Origin: JAJPJG01 sp034667645
GTDB taxonomy: Bacteria > Verrucomicrobiota > Verrucomicrobiia > Chthoniobacterales > Chthoniobacteraceae
Assembly (NCBI GenBank): GCA_034667645.1
Contig: JAXDQV010000022.1
Location: forward strand, 1 to 11,986
Length of the DNA stretch: 11,986 nt
Direction: 5' to 3'
Shown here: positions 1-6,920 of the stretch, in pieces
Layout of the letters: each line of letters begins with the position of its first letter
Numbering within the stretch: the first letter of the stretch is position 1
Program-made: the position numbers and the translations under genes
Notes under the pieces: model-generated
Seen by the model: only the letters and a program-made list of their open reading frames with translations
Database searches by the model: none
Told to the model about the DNA's origin: nothing

Positions 1-933
1 TCGCTGCAGTCCGCCCTGAAGTGGATCGAAGAAAAAGAAGTGCGCGTTCCCGGCGATTGGCGGCGGAAAAATCCGCATCATGAGGCGAGCGGCTGGGCCT
101 TCGAGTTCAACAACGTTTTTTATCCCGATACCGACGACACTGCGATGATCCTGATGGCGGTGAGGCTGATCAAGCCGACGGATTCCGAGCGTTACGCCAC
201 AATGTTCAACCGTGCGCTCGACTGGCTGCTGAGCTTTCAGTGCCGCGACGGTGGATGGGCGGCTTTTGACAAAGATGTGACCCAGCGGTGGCTCGAGGAT
301 GTGCCGTTCGCCGATCACAACGCGATCCTCGATCCGACCTGCAGCGATCTCACCGGACGGACGCTCGAACTGCTCGGCTACATCGGCTTTGATCGCGCCG
401 ATCTGCGCGTCGATCAGGCGATCCAGTATTTAAAAGAGACGCAGGAGGACGACGGCTCGTGGTATGGCCGCTGGGGCGTCAATTACATCTACGGAACGTG
501 GCAGGTGCTGCGTGGGCTGCGGGCGATCGGCGAGGACATGAAGCAGGACTGGGTCGTGCGCGCCGTCGAGTGGATCGAGAGCTGCCAGAACGAAGATGGC
601 GGCTGGGGCGAAACCTGCGCGACTTATGACGATCCGCTCTTGAAAGGAAAAGGTCCAAGCACGGCATCGCAGACTTCATGGGCCGTCATGGGATTGTGCG
701 CTGCGGGCAACGTGGAATCGCGCGCGATCCAGCGCGGCGTGAATTACCTGCAGGACACGCAAAACCGCGACGGATCGTGGACCGAACCCGAAACGACCGG
801 CACCGGATTTCCGAGGGTGTTCTATCTGAAATACGACATGTATCGGAACAACTTCCCGCTGCTCGCGCTCGCCACGGTCGCAAATTACCGCAGCGGCATT
901 TTCCACCAGCCGAGCTTTTTTCGCTGCGAATAA
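1..933 (+). CDS. shc: Squalene-hopene cyclase, C-terminal part (5' end outside window)
   Basis: The frame is open from base 1, so the gene begins upstream; 310 codons are present of a family usually 630-720 residues long. The enzyme cyclises squalene to hopene/hopanol at the membrane, giving hopanoids. The catalytic acid motif DTDDTA is at window codons 43-48 (nt 127-144). Several QW-type repeats follow, with cores such as QCRDGGW, QEDDGSW, QNEDGGW and QNRDGSW, which are diagnostic of the triterpene cyclase alpha-barrel fold. The C-terminal signature around GTGFPRVFYLKYDMYRNNFP is also typical. The stop is TAA at 931-933, only 11 nt from the stop of the convergent sufT, with no obvious hairpin terminator between them. 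No other hopanoid gene is visible in the window. The family call is firm; the exact product is inferred. Confidence 0.95.
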   Translation, partial: SLQSALKWIEEKEVRVPGDWRRKNPHHEASGWAFEFNNVFYPDTDDTAMILMAVRLIKPTDSERYATMFNRALDWLLSFQCRDGGWAAFDKDVTQRWLEDVPFADHNAILDPTCSDLTGRTLELLGYIGFDRADLRVDQAIQYLKETQEDDGSWYGRWGVNYIYGTWQVLRGLRAIGEDMKQDWVVRAVEWIESCQNEDGGWGETCATYDDPLLKGKGPSTASQTSWAVMGLCAAGNVESRAIQRGVNYLQDTQNRDGSWTEPETTGTGFPRVFYLKYDMYRNNFPLLALATVANYRSGIFHQPSFFRCE

Positions 934-944
934 ACGGGAGCCGC

Positions 945-1484
945 TCAGACCATCCCGAGCTGCATCTTGCCGACTTCGCTGATCATTCCCTGATTCCACG
1001 GCGGATCCCAGACGAGCTCCACTTCCGCTTCGTCCACGCCCGGCAGCGCTTCGATTTTGCTCTTCGCCTCGGCGGCAATCGCCGGACCCATTCCGCACCC
1101 GGGCGCCGTCAGCGTCATCTTCACATTCACAGCCGCCCCTGCGCTTTCGCGGGGCGTGACGGTGCAGTCATAAACCAGACCGAGATCAACGATGTTCACC
1201 GGAATCTCCGGGTCGTAGCAGGTTTTGAGCTGATTCCAGACCGCCGCTTCATCCACCGGTCCTGCATGCACCGGATCGCCGCCCTCGGTTCCTTCGATTC
1301 CCAGCGCGTCGGCGTTTTCCGCCGTGATGCGCACCAGCCCAAACTCGGTCGCGACGGTGTAGCTGCCACCGAGCGATTGCGTGATGAAAACCGTCATCCC
1401 TGCCGGCAGCTTCATCTTGTCGCCCGCCGGAATCTGGATGGCTTCGACTTCGCGGTTGAGCGTGCGTTCGGTGTTCTCGTGCAT
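945..1484 (-). CDS. sufT: SufT-like Fe-S cluster assembly/maturation protein (DUF59/MIP18 domain)
   Basis: 179 aa with an ATG start at 1484. The C-terminal half is a DUF59/MIP18 domain: DPEIP at residues 91-95, DLGLVY at 100-105, then LTAPGC with the conserved Cys130, and a WDPPW motif at 149-153 leading to a short tail ending QLGMV. The roughly 80-residue N-terminal extension is characteristic of the SufT subfamily rather than of PaaD. SufT proteins help mature Fe-S proteins, or deliver clusters, in the cytoplasm. It is the last gene of a minus-strand run behind a NifU-like scaffold (51 nt gap) and a rhodanese fusion, which fits an Fe-S role. No strong Shine-Dalgarno is visible before the start. 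No SufBCDS genes are in the window. Confidence 0.9.
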   Translation of the reverse strand: MHENTERTLNREVEAIQIPAGDKMKLPAGMTVFITQSLGGSYTVATEFGLVRITAENADALGIEGTEGGDPVHAGPVDEAAVWNQLKTCYDPEIPVNIVDLGLVYDCTVTPRESAGAAVNVKMTLTAPGCGMGPAIAAEAKSKIEALPGVDEAEVELVWDPPWNQGMISEVGKMQLGMV

Positions 1485-1535
1485 CGCGGAACTATGGATC
1501 AGGAAAGCAGAAAAGCAGGGAGAATTCGTTGCGCT

Positions 1536-2042
1536 TCACTCTGTGCCGACATTCGAACTATCCAAAACGACTTTTACTTTCTTCTCCGCTGCCGCACCAA
1601 ATTGCTCGAAAAGGCTCGGGGCTTGCGGAGCGGACTGGAGTTCCTGCTCAAGCGGCAGTGCCGCTTCCGCCGGAGCGAGTGCCGAACGCAGCGCCCCCTC
1701 CACCAATTGCGCGCAATGAATCTTCATCGGCGGCAGCGCGCCGAGCGGCGCCGACAAATCCGCGCCCGACATCGCGAGCGCTTCGTCCGCCGTTTTCCCG
1801 GCGATCAACTCCGTCGCGACACTCGCTACCGCGATCGCCGTCTCGCATCCGAAAGTCTGGAAGGTGGCGCGATCAATGATCCGCCTGCCATCCTGCTCTT
1901 TGAATTTCACCCACATTCGCAGCATGTCGCCGCAATCCGCGCTGCCGACGGTCCCCACAGCGTCAGCCCCCTGCATTTCACCGACGTTCTTGGGATTTTG
2001 GATCGCGCTTTCGATGCGCTGTTGGAGAGTCTCGTCGCTCAT
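1536..2042 (-). CDS. NifU/IscU-like Fe-S scaffold protein with C-terminal extension
   Basis: 168 aa, ATG at 2042, 21 nt downstream of the rhodanese gene. The N-terminal ~120 residues match the IscU/NifU-N scaffold fold: NPKNVGEM at 16-23, ADAVGTVG, then the three ligand cysteines Cys37 (in DCGDM), Cys66 (in FGCETAIA) and Cys110 (in KIHCAQL). Asp39, two residues after Cys37, is the usual cluster-labilising Asp. The role is transient assembly of [2Fe-2S]/[4Fe-4S] clusters in the cytoplasm. Residues ~120-168 are an Ala/Pro/Glu-rich extension that lacks the CxxC of the NifU C-terminal (Nfu) domain, so this is neither a plain ~128-residue IscU nor a full NifU. It is probably co-transcribed with the genes on either side. 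Confidence 0.88.
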   Translation of the reverse strand: MSDETLQQRIESAIQNPKNVGEMQGADAVGTVGSADCGDMLRMWVKFKEQDGRRIIDRATFQTFGCETAIAVASVATELIAGKTADEALAMSGADLSAPLGALPPMKIHCAQLVEGALRSALAPAEAALPLEQELQSAPQAPSLFEQFGAAAEKKVKVVLDSSNVGTE

Positions 2043-2063
2043 GGGTTCAAAATGCTGGCGCAG

Positions 2064-2597
2064 CTATTCGAGGTGATACCGCGGCACGCTCGCATCGACT
2101 TCGGTGCTCCAGGCGTCAATGCCGCCCGTCAGGCTTTTCACATTGGTAAAACCGTGACCAGCGAAATACGCCGCCGCGTCCATGCTGCGAACGCCGTGAT
2201 GACAGACAAAAATCGTCAGCGCGTCGCGATCCCAACTCGTCAGCGCCTCCTGCATCATCTCCTGGGTGAAAAGCACGGCCCCGTCGATGCGGGCCGCCTC
2301 GAATTCCTCGCGGGTCCGCACATCCACCAGCTTCACACCTCCCGCGGCGCGCAGCGTCTCCGCGAGTTGCGTCGGCGCGATCTGCATCTTTAGATCCTCC
2401 TCGCGGCTGGCCTGGAGGTGATCGATCACCGCGTCCACCGGCAGCCTTTCGTTGCGCTCGCACACCTGCGCGAGCGTTTCGTCGGGCTTGAACCCGCACG
2501 ACGAGCACCCGCCGATGTGGTATTTTTTAAAAAGCGCCCGCTGCGCGCCCGGAAAGATCTCCAGCAGCTCGCGCATCGTGGTTTCAGCGGCAATCAT
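2064..2597 (-). CDS. Rhodanese-domain protein with N-terminal CxxC (DUF1858/ScdA-N-like) domain
   Basis: 177 aa, first gene of the minus-strand Fe-S run. Residues ~1-65 form a small helical domain with a cysteine pair Cys31/Cys34 (CSSCGF), resembling the DUF1858 or DUF542/ScdA N-terminal modules; this part of the assignment is tentative. Residues ~72-177 are a single rhodanese domain: VDVRTREEFE at 91-100 (CDC25-like entry motif), the catalytic Cys132 in the loop CHHGVRS, and LTGGIDAW near the end. Rhodaneses carry persulfide sulfur, so with the adjacent scaffold and SufT a sulfur-delivery role is a reasonable inference. The ATG at 2597 is used; a second Met at residue 8 is a possible alternative start. 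Its start faces psd across a 107 bp divergent region. Confidence 0.85.
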   Translation of the reverse strand: MIAAETTMRELLEIFPGAQRALFKKYHIGGCSSCGFKPDETLAQVCERNERLPVDAVIDHLQASREEDLKMQIAPTQLAETLRAAGGVKLVDVRTREEFEAARIDGAVLFTQEMMQEALTSWDRDALTIFVCHHGVRSMDAAAYFAGHGFTNVKSLTGGIDAWSTEVDASVPRYHLE

Positions 2598-2614
2598 CGG
2601 CAGACATATCGAGG

Positions 2615-2692
2615 CGCTGCCGTGTCAGGTCAACCGCGAATTGCGCGGCTGAGTCGGCCGCGCGCGGCGAACAAACTTGACGCTGCCGCGTC
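2615..2692. repeat. Divergent intergenic region with a 12-nt near-repeat and a GC palindrome
   Basis: The 107 bp between the rhodanese gene and psd hold two direct near-copies, CGCTGCCGTGTC at 2615-2626 and CGCTGCCGCGTC at 2681-2692 (11 of 12 bases equal). Between them is a perfect 12-bp palindrome GCCGCGCGCGGC at 2657-2668 and a small inverted repeat CCGCG/CGCGG at 2634-2648. A weak minus-strand promoter can be drawn (TTGACC on 2633-2628, TATGTC on 2608-2603, 19-nt spacer). No good plus-strand promoter is evident. This region must carry the promoters of both divergent operons; a regulator site is possible but unproven. Confidence 0.35.
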
Positions 2693-2704
2693 CTCCGTGA
2701 AGCA

Positions 2705-3346
2705 ATGGTTTTCCCTATGCGCCTCCAGACTTTGCAGGAAGCCCGCTGGATTTTTGCGGTCGTGATCATCCTGACGATTGTCAGCGCGTTGCTCGTTCCG
2801 TGGCTCTGGCTGCTCGGTGTGATTTTCATTCTCTACGTCTTTTATTTTTTTCGCGACCCGGAGCGCGCGGTGCCGGCCGATCCGGCCGCGGTGGTCGCCG
2901 CAGCGGACGGGCGCGTGGCGGACAGTGTGGAAATCGCGGAGCCGCTGGTGACGAAGCAGACAATGAAGCGGGTCGGCATCTTCCTTTCCGTTTTCGACGT
3001 GCACACCAATCGCGCGCCGATCGAGGGAAAGGTCACTTATTCCGAGCGGACAGTCGGCAAGTTTCTCGACGCGCGCCACGTGGACGCGACGACGCTGAAT
3101 GAATACTGGACGTGGGCTTTCCAAAACGAACGCACCACGCTCGTTGTCCGGCAGATCACTGGCGCGATCGCGCGGCGGATCGTGGGCTGGTCGAAAGTGG
3201 GCGATGTGGTGGCCAAGGGCGAGCGGTTCGGGATGATCCGCTTTGGTTCGCGCACCGAGATTTATCTGCCGCTCGATGCCACGGTGACGGTGCAAGTGGG
3301 CGATCGCGTGAAAGGCGGCGAGACCGTGATCGCGCACTTGAAATGA
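2705..3346 (+). CDS. psd: Phosphatidylserine decarboxylase proenzyme, short (archaeal-type) form
   Basis: 213 aa. It decarboxylates phosphatidylserine to phosphatidylethanolamine at the inner membrane. A hydrophobic hairpin at residues ~14-48 is followed by FFRDPER (48-54), ADGRV (67-71), and FLSVFDVHTNRAPIEG with His100, all hallmarks of the short Psd-A family. The self-cleavage site is FGS at 180-182: cleavage between Gly181 and Ser182 would convert Ser182 to the pyruvoyl cofactor, giving beta and alpha chains. The expected length for this subtype is ~200-230 residues. A second in-frame ATG at 2717 could be the true start, and no clear Shine-Dalgarno precedes either. The stop overlaps the pssA start as ATGA, implying translational coupling. 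Confidence 0.95.
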   Translation: MVFPMRLQTLQEARWIFAVVIILTIVSALLVPWLWLLGVIFILYVFYFFRDPERAVPADPAAVVAAADGRVADSVEIAEPLVTKQTMKRVGIFLSVFDVHTNRAPIEGKVTYSERTVGKFLDARHVDATTLNEYWTWAFQNERTTLVVRQITGAIARRIVGWSKVGDVVAKGERFGMIRFGSRTEIYLPLDATVTVQVGDRVKGGETVIAHLK

Positions 3347-4161
3347 AGGAAGACGGCAGCCCGAAAATCTATCTCCTGCCGAACTTGATGACGGCGGGGA
3401 ACCTGTTCTGCGGTTTCGCGGCGACCCTGCGCATCGTGGAAGGCGCGCTGCTGCAGGAAAAAGGCGGCGATCCGATCGAGCTCTATCACACGGCGATTTG
3501 GTTCATTCTTGGCGCGTGCATTTTTGACCTGCTCGATGGCCGGGTCGCGCGGATGGGCGGGAATGAAAGCCCGTTTGGACGCGAGTTTGATTCGCTGGCC
3601 GACATCGTGTCCTTCGGAGTCGCGCCGGCGTTACTGATTTACCGTATCGTTTTGCAGGAATCGTATCGCTTCGGCTGGCTCATCGCGTTCCTCTATCTCG
3701 TCTGCGGAGCGCTTCGGCTCGCGCGCTTTAATTGCATCGCCGCGGCGAACATTCCGGGCGGCGACAAGGAGTTCAAAGGCTTCCCGATTCCTGCCGCGGC
3801 CGGCCTGATTGCCTCGCTCACGCTCTGTATGCTGTGGTGGGAAGCGGGCGAACATCCACGGGTTGGCTACGCGCGTTTTGTCCTGCCGCCGCTCATGATC
3901 TTTCTCGCGTTCATGATGTTCAGCCGGTTTCGCTATCCCAGTTTTAAAGCGGTGAACTGGCGGACGAAAAACTCCATCCCGCGCTTCATCGTCATCATCG
4001 GGTTGATCGTGTTCACCGCGATGAACTACGAGTGGATGCCCGCGGTGATTTTCATCGCGTATCTCATTTACGGATTCGTTCGTCCGTGGATTTCGCGGAA
4101 ATGGCAACGCGAGATCGAAGAGGAAGACGAGGACGAAGCGGACGCGCCCGAGGCGCCGTGA
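3343..4161 (+). CDS. pssA: CDP-diacylglycerol--serine O-phosphatidyltransferase
   Basis: 272 aa, with its start chosen at the ATG overlapping the psd stop (ATGA, 3343-3346); in-frame codons further upstream lie inside psd. The enzyme makes phosphatidylserine from CDP-diacylglycerol and L-serine, the substrate of the preceding Psd. The CDP-alcohol phosphatidyltransferase signature is complete: Asp65-Gly66-X2-Ala69-Arg70-X8-Gly79-X3-Asp83-X3-Asp87. The N-terminal YLLPNLMTAGNLFCG motif is typical of PssA type II. There are several membrane segments (~46-64, 90-120, 136-160, 176-190 and two near 215-245). The C-terminal tail is strongly acidic (EEEDEDEADAPE), presumably cytosolic. Its stop overlaps the next gene's GTG start. 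Confidence 0.95.
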   Translation: MKEDGSPKIYLLPNLMTAGNLFCGFAATLRIVEGALLQEKGGDPIELYHTAIWFILGACIFDLLDGRVARMGGNESPFGREFDSLADIVSFGVAPALLIYRIVLQESYRFGWLIAFLYLVCGALRLARFNCIAAANIPGGDKEFKGFPIPAAAGLIASLTLCMLWWEAGEHPRVGYARFVLPPLMIFLAFMMFSRFRYPSFKAVNWRTKNSIPRFIVIIGLIVFTAMNYEWMPAVIFIAYLIYGFVRPWISRKWQREIEEEDEDEADAPEAP

Positions 4162-5339
4162 GCGATTTCTCGCAGCAGGGGCCGATCACCACCCTGCAGC
4201 GCCTGAATGAAAACGGCGCGGCGGAGATCGAATCCCAGCTGGAAAGATGGGCGCGCAAAACGCCGATCGCCCTGGTGCTGCCGTGTCACGCGGCGGAGCT
4301 CGGGCAGCCCGCCCTCGAGCATCTGCTGGATGAACTCACAGGCGTCAAATTCCTGCGCGAAATCGTGATCAGCATGAATGGTCTGGACCACCAAAGCGTT
4401 CAGCACGCGAGGAAGACTTTTGCGCGTTTGCCGCAGGAGCACTGCATTCTATGGAATGACTCGGAGCGCGCAATTTCCGCACGCGCCGCCGTTGGGGGAA
4501 ACTTCAGGCCGGGAAAGGGGCTGAACGTCTGGACCGCGCTGGGTCTGCTGTCGCAGGAGGCGCGGTGCCGCTTCGTCGCGATCCTCGACTGCGACGTCAC
4601 GACCTTTCGGCGCGAAATGCTGGCGCGCCTCTGCTTCGCGTGCGTGGCCCCGGAGCTGAACTACGCTCTGGCCAAGATGTATTACTCGCGCATCACCGAT
4701 CGCCTGCATGGACGCGCGAGCCGCCTTTTTCTCGCGCCGCTCCTGCAGGCGATCGTCCGTGTGTCCGGCCATCAGCCGCTGGTCGGTTTTCTCTCAAGCT
4801 TTCGCTATCCGCTGGCGGGCGAGTGCGCGCTCCGGTTCGATCTGGCCGCGGCGCTTCCATTCAGCGCGGGGTGGGGTTTGGAAATCGGGATCCTCTGTGA
4901 AGCGTTTCGCCAGGCTGATCCGCGGGAAATCTGCCAGGTGGACGGCGGCTCCCATTATGAGCATCGGCACCAAACAATCACTGCCGATCCGGGAACCGGC
5001 TTGTTTTACATGTGCAAGCAAATCGCCGACACTCTGCTGGGACAGCTCGTGGAGGAGGGCCTGCCGATCTGCGACACTTTCCTGGGTGCGGTGAGAGGCG
5101 CCTTCAGTTTGTGCGCTGAGGATGCGCTGAGGCGCTTTCAGCATCTCGCGCTGATCAACGGGCTCGCCTTTGACTCCGCGCAGGAAGGCACTGCCGTCGC
5201 TTCGTTCTCGGGGGCGCTGGGCGAAGCTTGCAGTGAATTTTTATCCGGTGCGGCGCCGGTGGCGCTTCCGGCCTGGCAGCGGGTGCATGCGCACTCGCCC
5301 CAGCAGGCGCACGCGTTTCTGCGCAGCGTCGTGGCATAA
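4158..5339 (+). CDS. Glycosyltransferase of the glucosyl-3-phosphoglycerate synthase type
   Basis: 393 aa if it begins at GTG 4158, which overlaps the pssA stop as GTGA; the earlier in-frame ATG at 4032 lies deep inside pssA and is unlikely. It has a GT-A fold: a nucleotide-binding start at ~37-45 (ALVLPCHA), GKGLNVW at 119-125, and the metal-binding DXD as Asp134-Cys-Asp136. The second half has FRYPLAGE at 205-212, GWGLEIGIL at 229-237 and HYEHRH at 256-261. The order and wording of these motifs match GpgS (GT81) and mannosyl-3-phosphoglycerate synthase-like enzymes, which transfer a sugar to 3-phosphoglycerate on the way to the compatible solutes glucosyl- or mannosylglycerate. Sugar donor and acceptor are inferred. 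gpmI, acting on 3-phosphoglycerate, follows after 48 nt. Confidence 0.72.
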   Translation: MSDFSQQGPITTLQRLNENGAAEIESQLERWARKTPIALVLPCHAAELGQPALEHLLDELTGVKFLREIVISMNGLDHQSVQHARKTFARLPQEHCILWNDSERAISARAAVGGNFRPGKGLNVWTALGLLSQEARCRFVAILDCDVTTFRREMLARLCFACVAPELNYALAKMYYSRITDRLHGRASRLFLAPLLQAIVRVSGHQPLVGFLSSFRYPLAGECALRFDLAAALPFSAGWGLEIGILCEAFRQADPREICQVDGGSHYEHRHQTITADPGTGLFYMCKQIADTLLGQLVEEGLPICDTFLGAVRGAFSLCAEDALRRFQHLALINGLAFDSAQEGTAVASFSGALGEACSEFLSGAAPVALPAWQRVHAHSPQQAHAFLRSVVA

Positions 5340-5387
5340 AGCGAAAAGACTTTATGTCGTCGCGGCGCGCTGTTTGAACTCGTGCGT

Positions 5388-6920
5388 ATGTCGAAACCCG
5401 TGGTTCTTCTCATTCGCGACGGCTGGGGCATCAACCCGGATGGCCGCGCGCGCGCCGAGTCGAATGGCGATGCCACCTTGCTGGCCCGCACGCCTTTTCA
5501 CGACGAGCTTTATGCGAAATATCCGCGCGCAACGCTGAGCGCGAGCGGCCTCGACGTGGGCCTGCCCGCAGGCCAAATGGGCAACTCCGAAGTCGGACAT
5601 CTGAATCTCGGAGCGGGCCGCGTGGTTTACCAGGATTTGACCCGCATCAACAAGGCGGTGGAAGACAAGAAACTGCGCGAAAACGCAGTGCTGCAGGATG
5701 CGTTCGCCAGGGCGAAAAACGGGCGCCTGCACTTCCTGGGCCTCGTCTCGGATGGCGGTGTGCACAGCTCGCAGGAACATCTCATCGCGCTCGCCGACGC
5801 CGCGCGCGACGCCGGAGTGAAGGAGATTTTCGTCCACGCGATCACGGATGGACGCGACTCATCTCCCACTGGCGGCGCGGGTTTTCTCGAGGAGGTGGAG
5901 CGAAAACTGGAACCGAGCGGGGCGCAGATCATCACGGTGATCGGACGTTATTTTGCGATGGATCGCGACCAGCGCTGGGAGCGCAACAAGCTCGCGTGGG
6001 ACGCGATCGTGCTCGGGCGAGGGGAGCAATGCTCATTGCCCGCAAGCTCCGCGATCCAGACGCGCTACGCGAAGGGCGAGACGGACGAATTTCTGCAGCC
6101 GATCATCTTTTCGCATGCGAACGAGCAGCGGATCCGCGACGACGACGTCATCTTGTTTTTCAATTTTCGCGCGGACCGGGCGCGCCAGCTTTCGCGCGCT
6201 TTTCTCGATCCTGCCTTTGATGGATTCGATCGCGAAGTCACGCCGCGCACTCACTATGTGACGCTGACGCAATACGACCAGACTTACGGTTGCCCTGCGG
6301 TTTTTCCCCCGCAGTCGCTGGATAAAATTCTCGGCGAAGTCGTTAGTGCCGCGGGCCTGAAGCAACTCCGGATTGCCGAGACTGAGAAATACCCGCACGT
6401 GACTTATTTTTTCAATGGCGGCGTGGAGCAGGCTTTTCCCGGCGAGGATCGTAAGATTGTGCCATCGCCGAAAGTCGCGACTTACGACCTGCAGCCGGAG
6501 ATGAGCGCGCCTGCAGTGTGCGCGGAAGTTTTACAAGCGTTGCCAGACTACGATCTCGTGATTTTGAATTTCGCGAATCCCGACATGGTCGGCCACACCG
6601 GCGTGGTTGCGGCTGGAATCAGGGCGGTCGAGACGATTGACGATTGTGTAAAGCAGGTGATCGCACGCGTTTTGGAACTGGGGGGCAAGGCGCTCGTCAC
6701 GGCGGATCACGGAAACTGCGAGCTGATGCGCAATCCCGACGGGTCCCCCAACACCGCGCACACCACCAATCTTGTGCATGTGGTTTACGTCGCCGATGAC
6801 GCGCAGCAGTTTGGGGTGCGCGATGGGCGTCTCGCTGATGTCGCCCCGACGCTGCTGTTTTTACTCCAGCTCGAACAGCCCAGCGAGATGACGGGAAAGA
6901 ATCTGCTCAGCCCGAACTAG
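5388..6920 (+). CDS. gpmI: 2,3-bisphosphoglycerate-independent phosphoglycerate mutase
   Basis: 510 aa from ATG 5388 (a GTG at 5382 in the same frame would add two residues; the MSKPVVLL start is the usual one). It interconverts 3- and 2-phosphoglycerate in cytosolic glycolysis/gluconeogenesis using two Mn ions. Metal and catalytic motifs are all present: Asp11 in RDGWG, catalytic Ser67 in GNSEVGHLNLG, DGRDSSPTG, GRYFAMDRDQRWER, FFNFRADRARQL and the C-terminal TADHGNCE. The length matches the family (~510). It closes the psd-pssA-glycosyltransferase run, 48 nt behind the glycosyltransferase. Its TAG stop shares the palindrome CTAG (6917-6920) with the stop of the convergent radical SAM gene. 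Confidence 0.97.
   Translation: MSKPVVLLIRDGWGINPDGRARAESNGDATLLARTPFHDELYAKYPRATLSASGLDVGLPAGQMGNSEVGHLNLGAGRVVYQDLTRINKAVEDKKLRENAVLQDAFARAKNGRLHFLGLVSDGGVHSSQEHLIALADAARDAGVKEIFVHAITDGRDSSPTGGAGFLEEVERKLEPSGAQIITVIGRYFAMDRDQRWERNKLAWDAIVLGRGEQCSLPASSAIQTRYAKGETDEFLQPIIFSHANEQRIRDDDVILFFNFRADRARQLSRAFLDPAFDGFDREVTPRTHYVTLTQYDQTYGCPAVFPPQSLDKILGEVVSAAGLKQLRIAETEKYPHVTYFFNGGVEQAFPGEDRKIVPSPKVATYDLQPEMSAPAVCAEVLQALPDYDLVILNFANPDMVGHTGVVAAGIRAVETIDDCVKQVIARVLELGGKALVTADHGNCELMRNPDGSPNTAHTTNLVHVVYVADDAQQFGVRDGRLADVAPTLLFLLQLEQPSEMTGKNLLSPN

Noticed and set aside
934..944. Bidirectional terminator between shc and sufT
   Set aside because: Only 11 bases separate the two stops, with no inverted repeat or T-run.
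678..2393. 571-codon plus-strand ORF opposite sufT and the NifU-like and rhodanese genes
   Set aside because: Its protein is Arg/His/Ala-rich with no recognisable motif and runs antisense to three well-supported genes; it is a high-GC shadow frame.
3112..3342. Longer N-terminal extension of pssA
   Set aside because: Those codons lie inside psd and read as low-quality protein; the ATGA overlap start gives the standard PssA N-terminus.
4032..4157. Longer N-terminal extension of the glycosyltransferase
   Set aside because: It overlaps the pssA C-terminus; the GTGA overlap start at 4158 matches the operon pattern.
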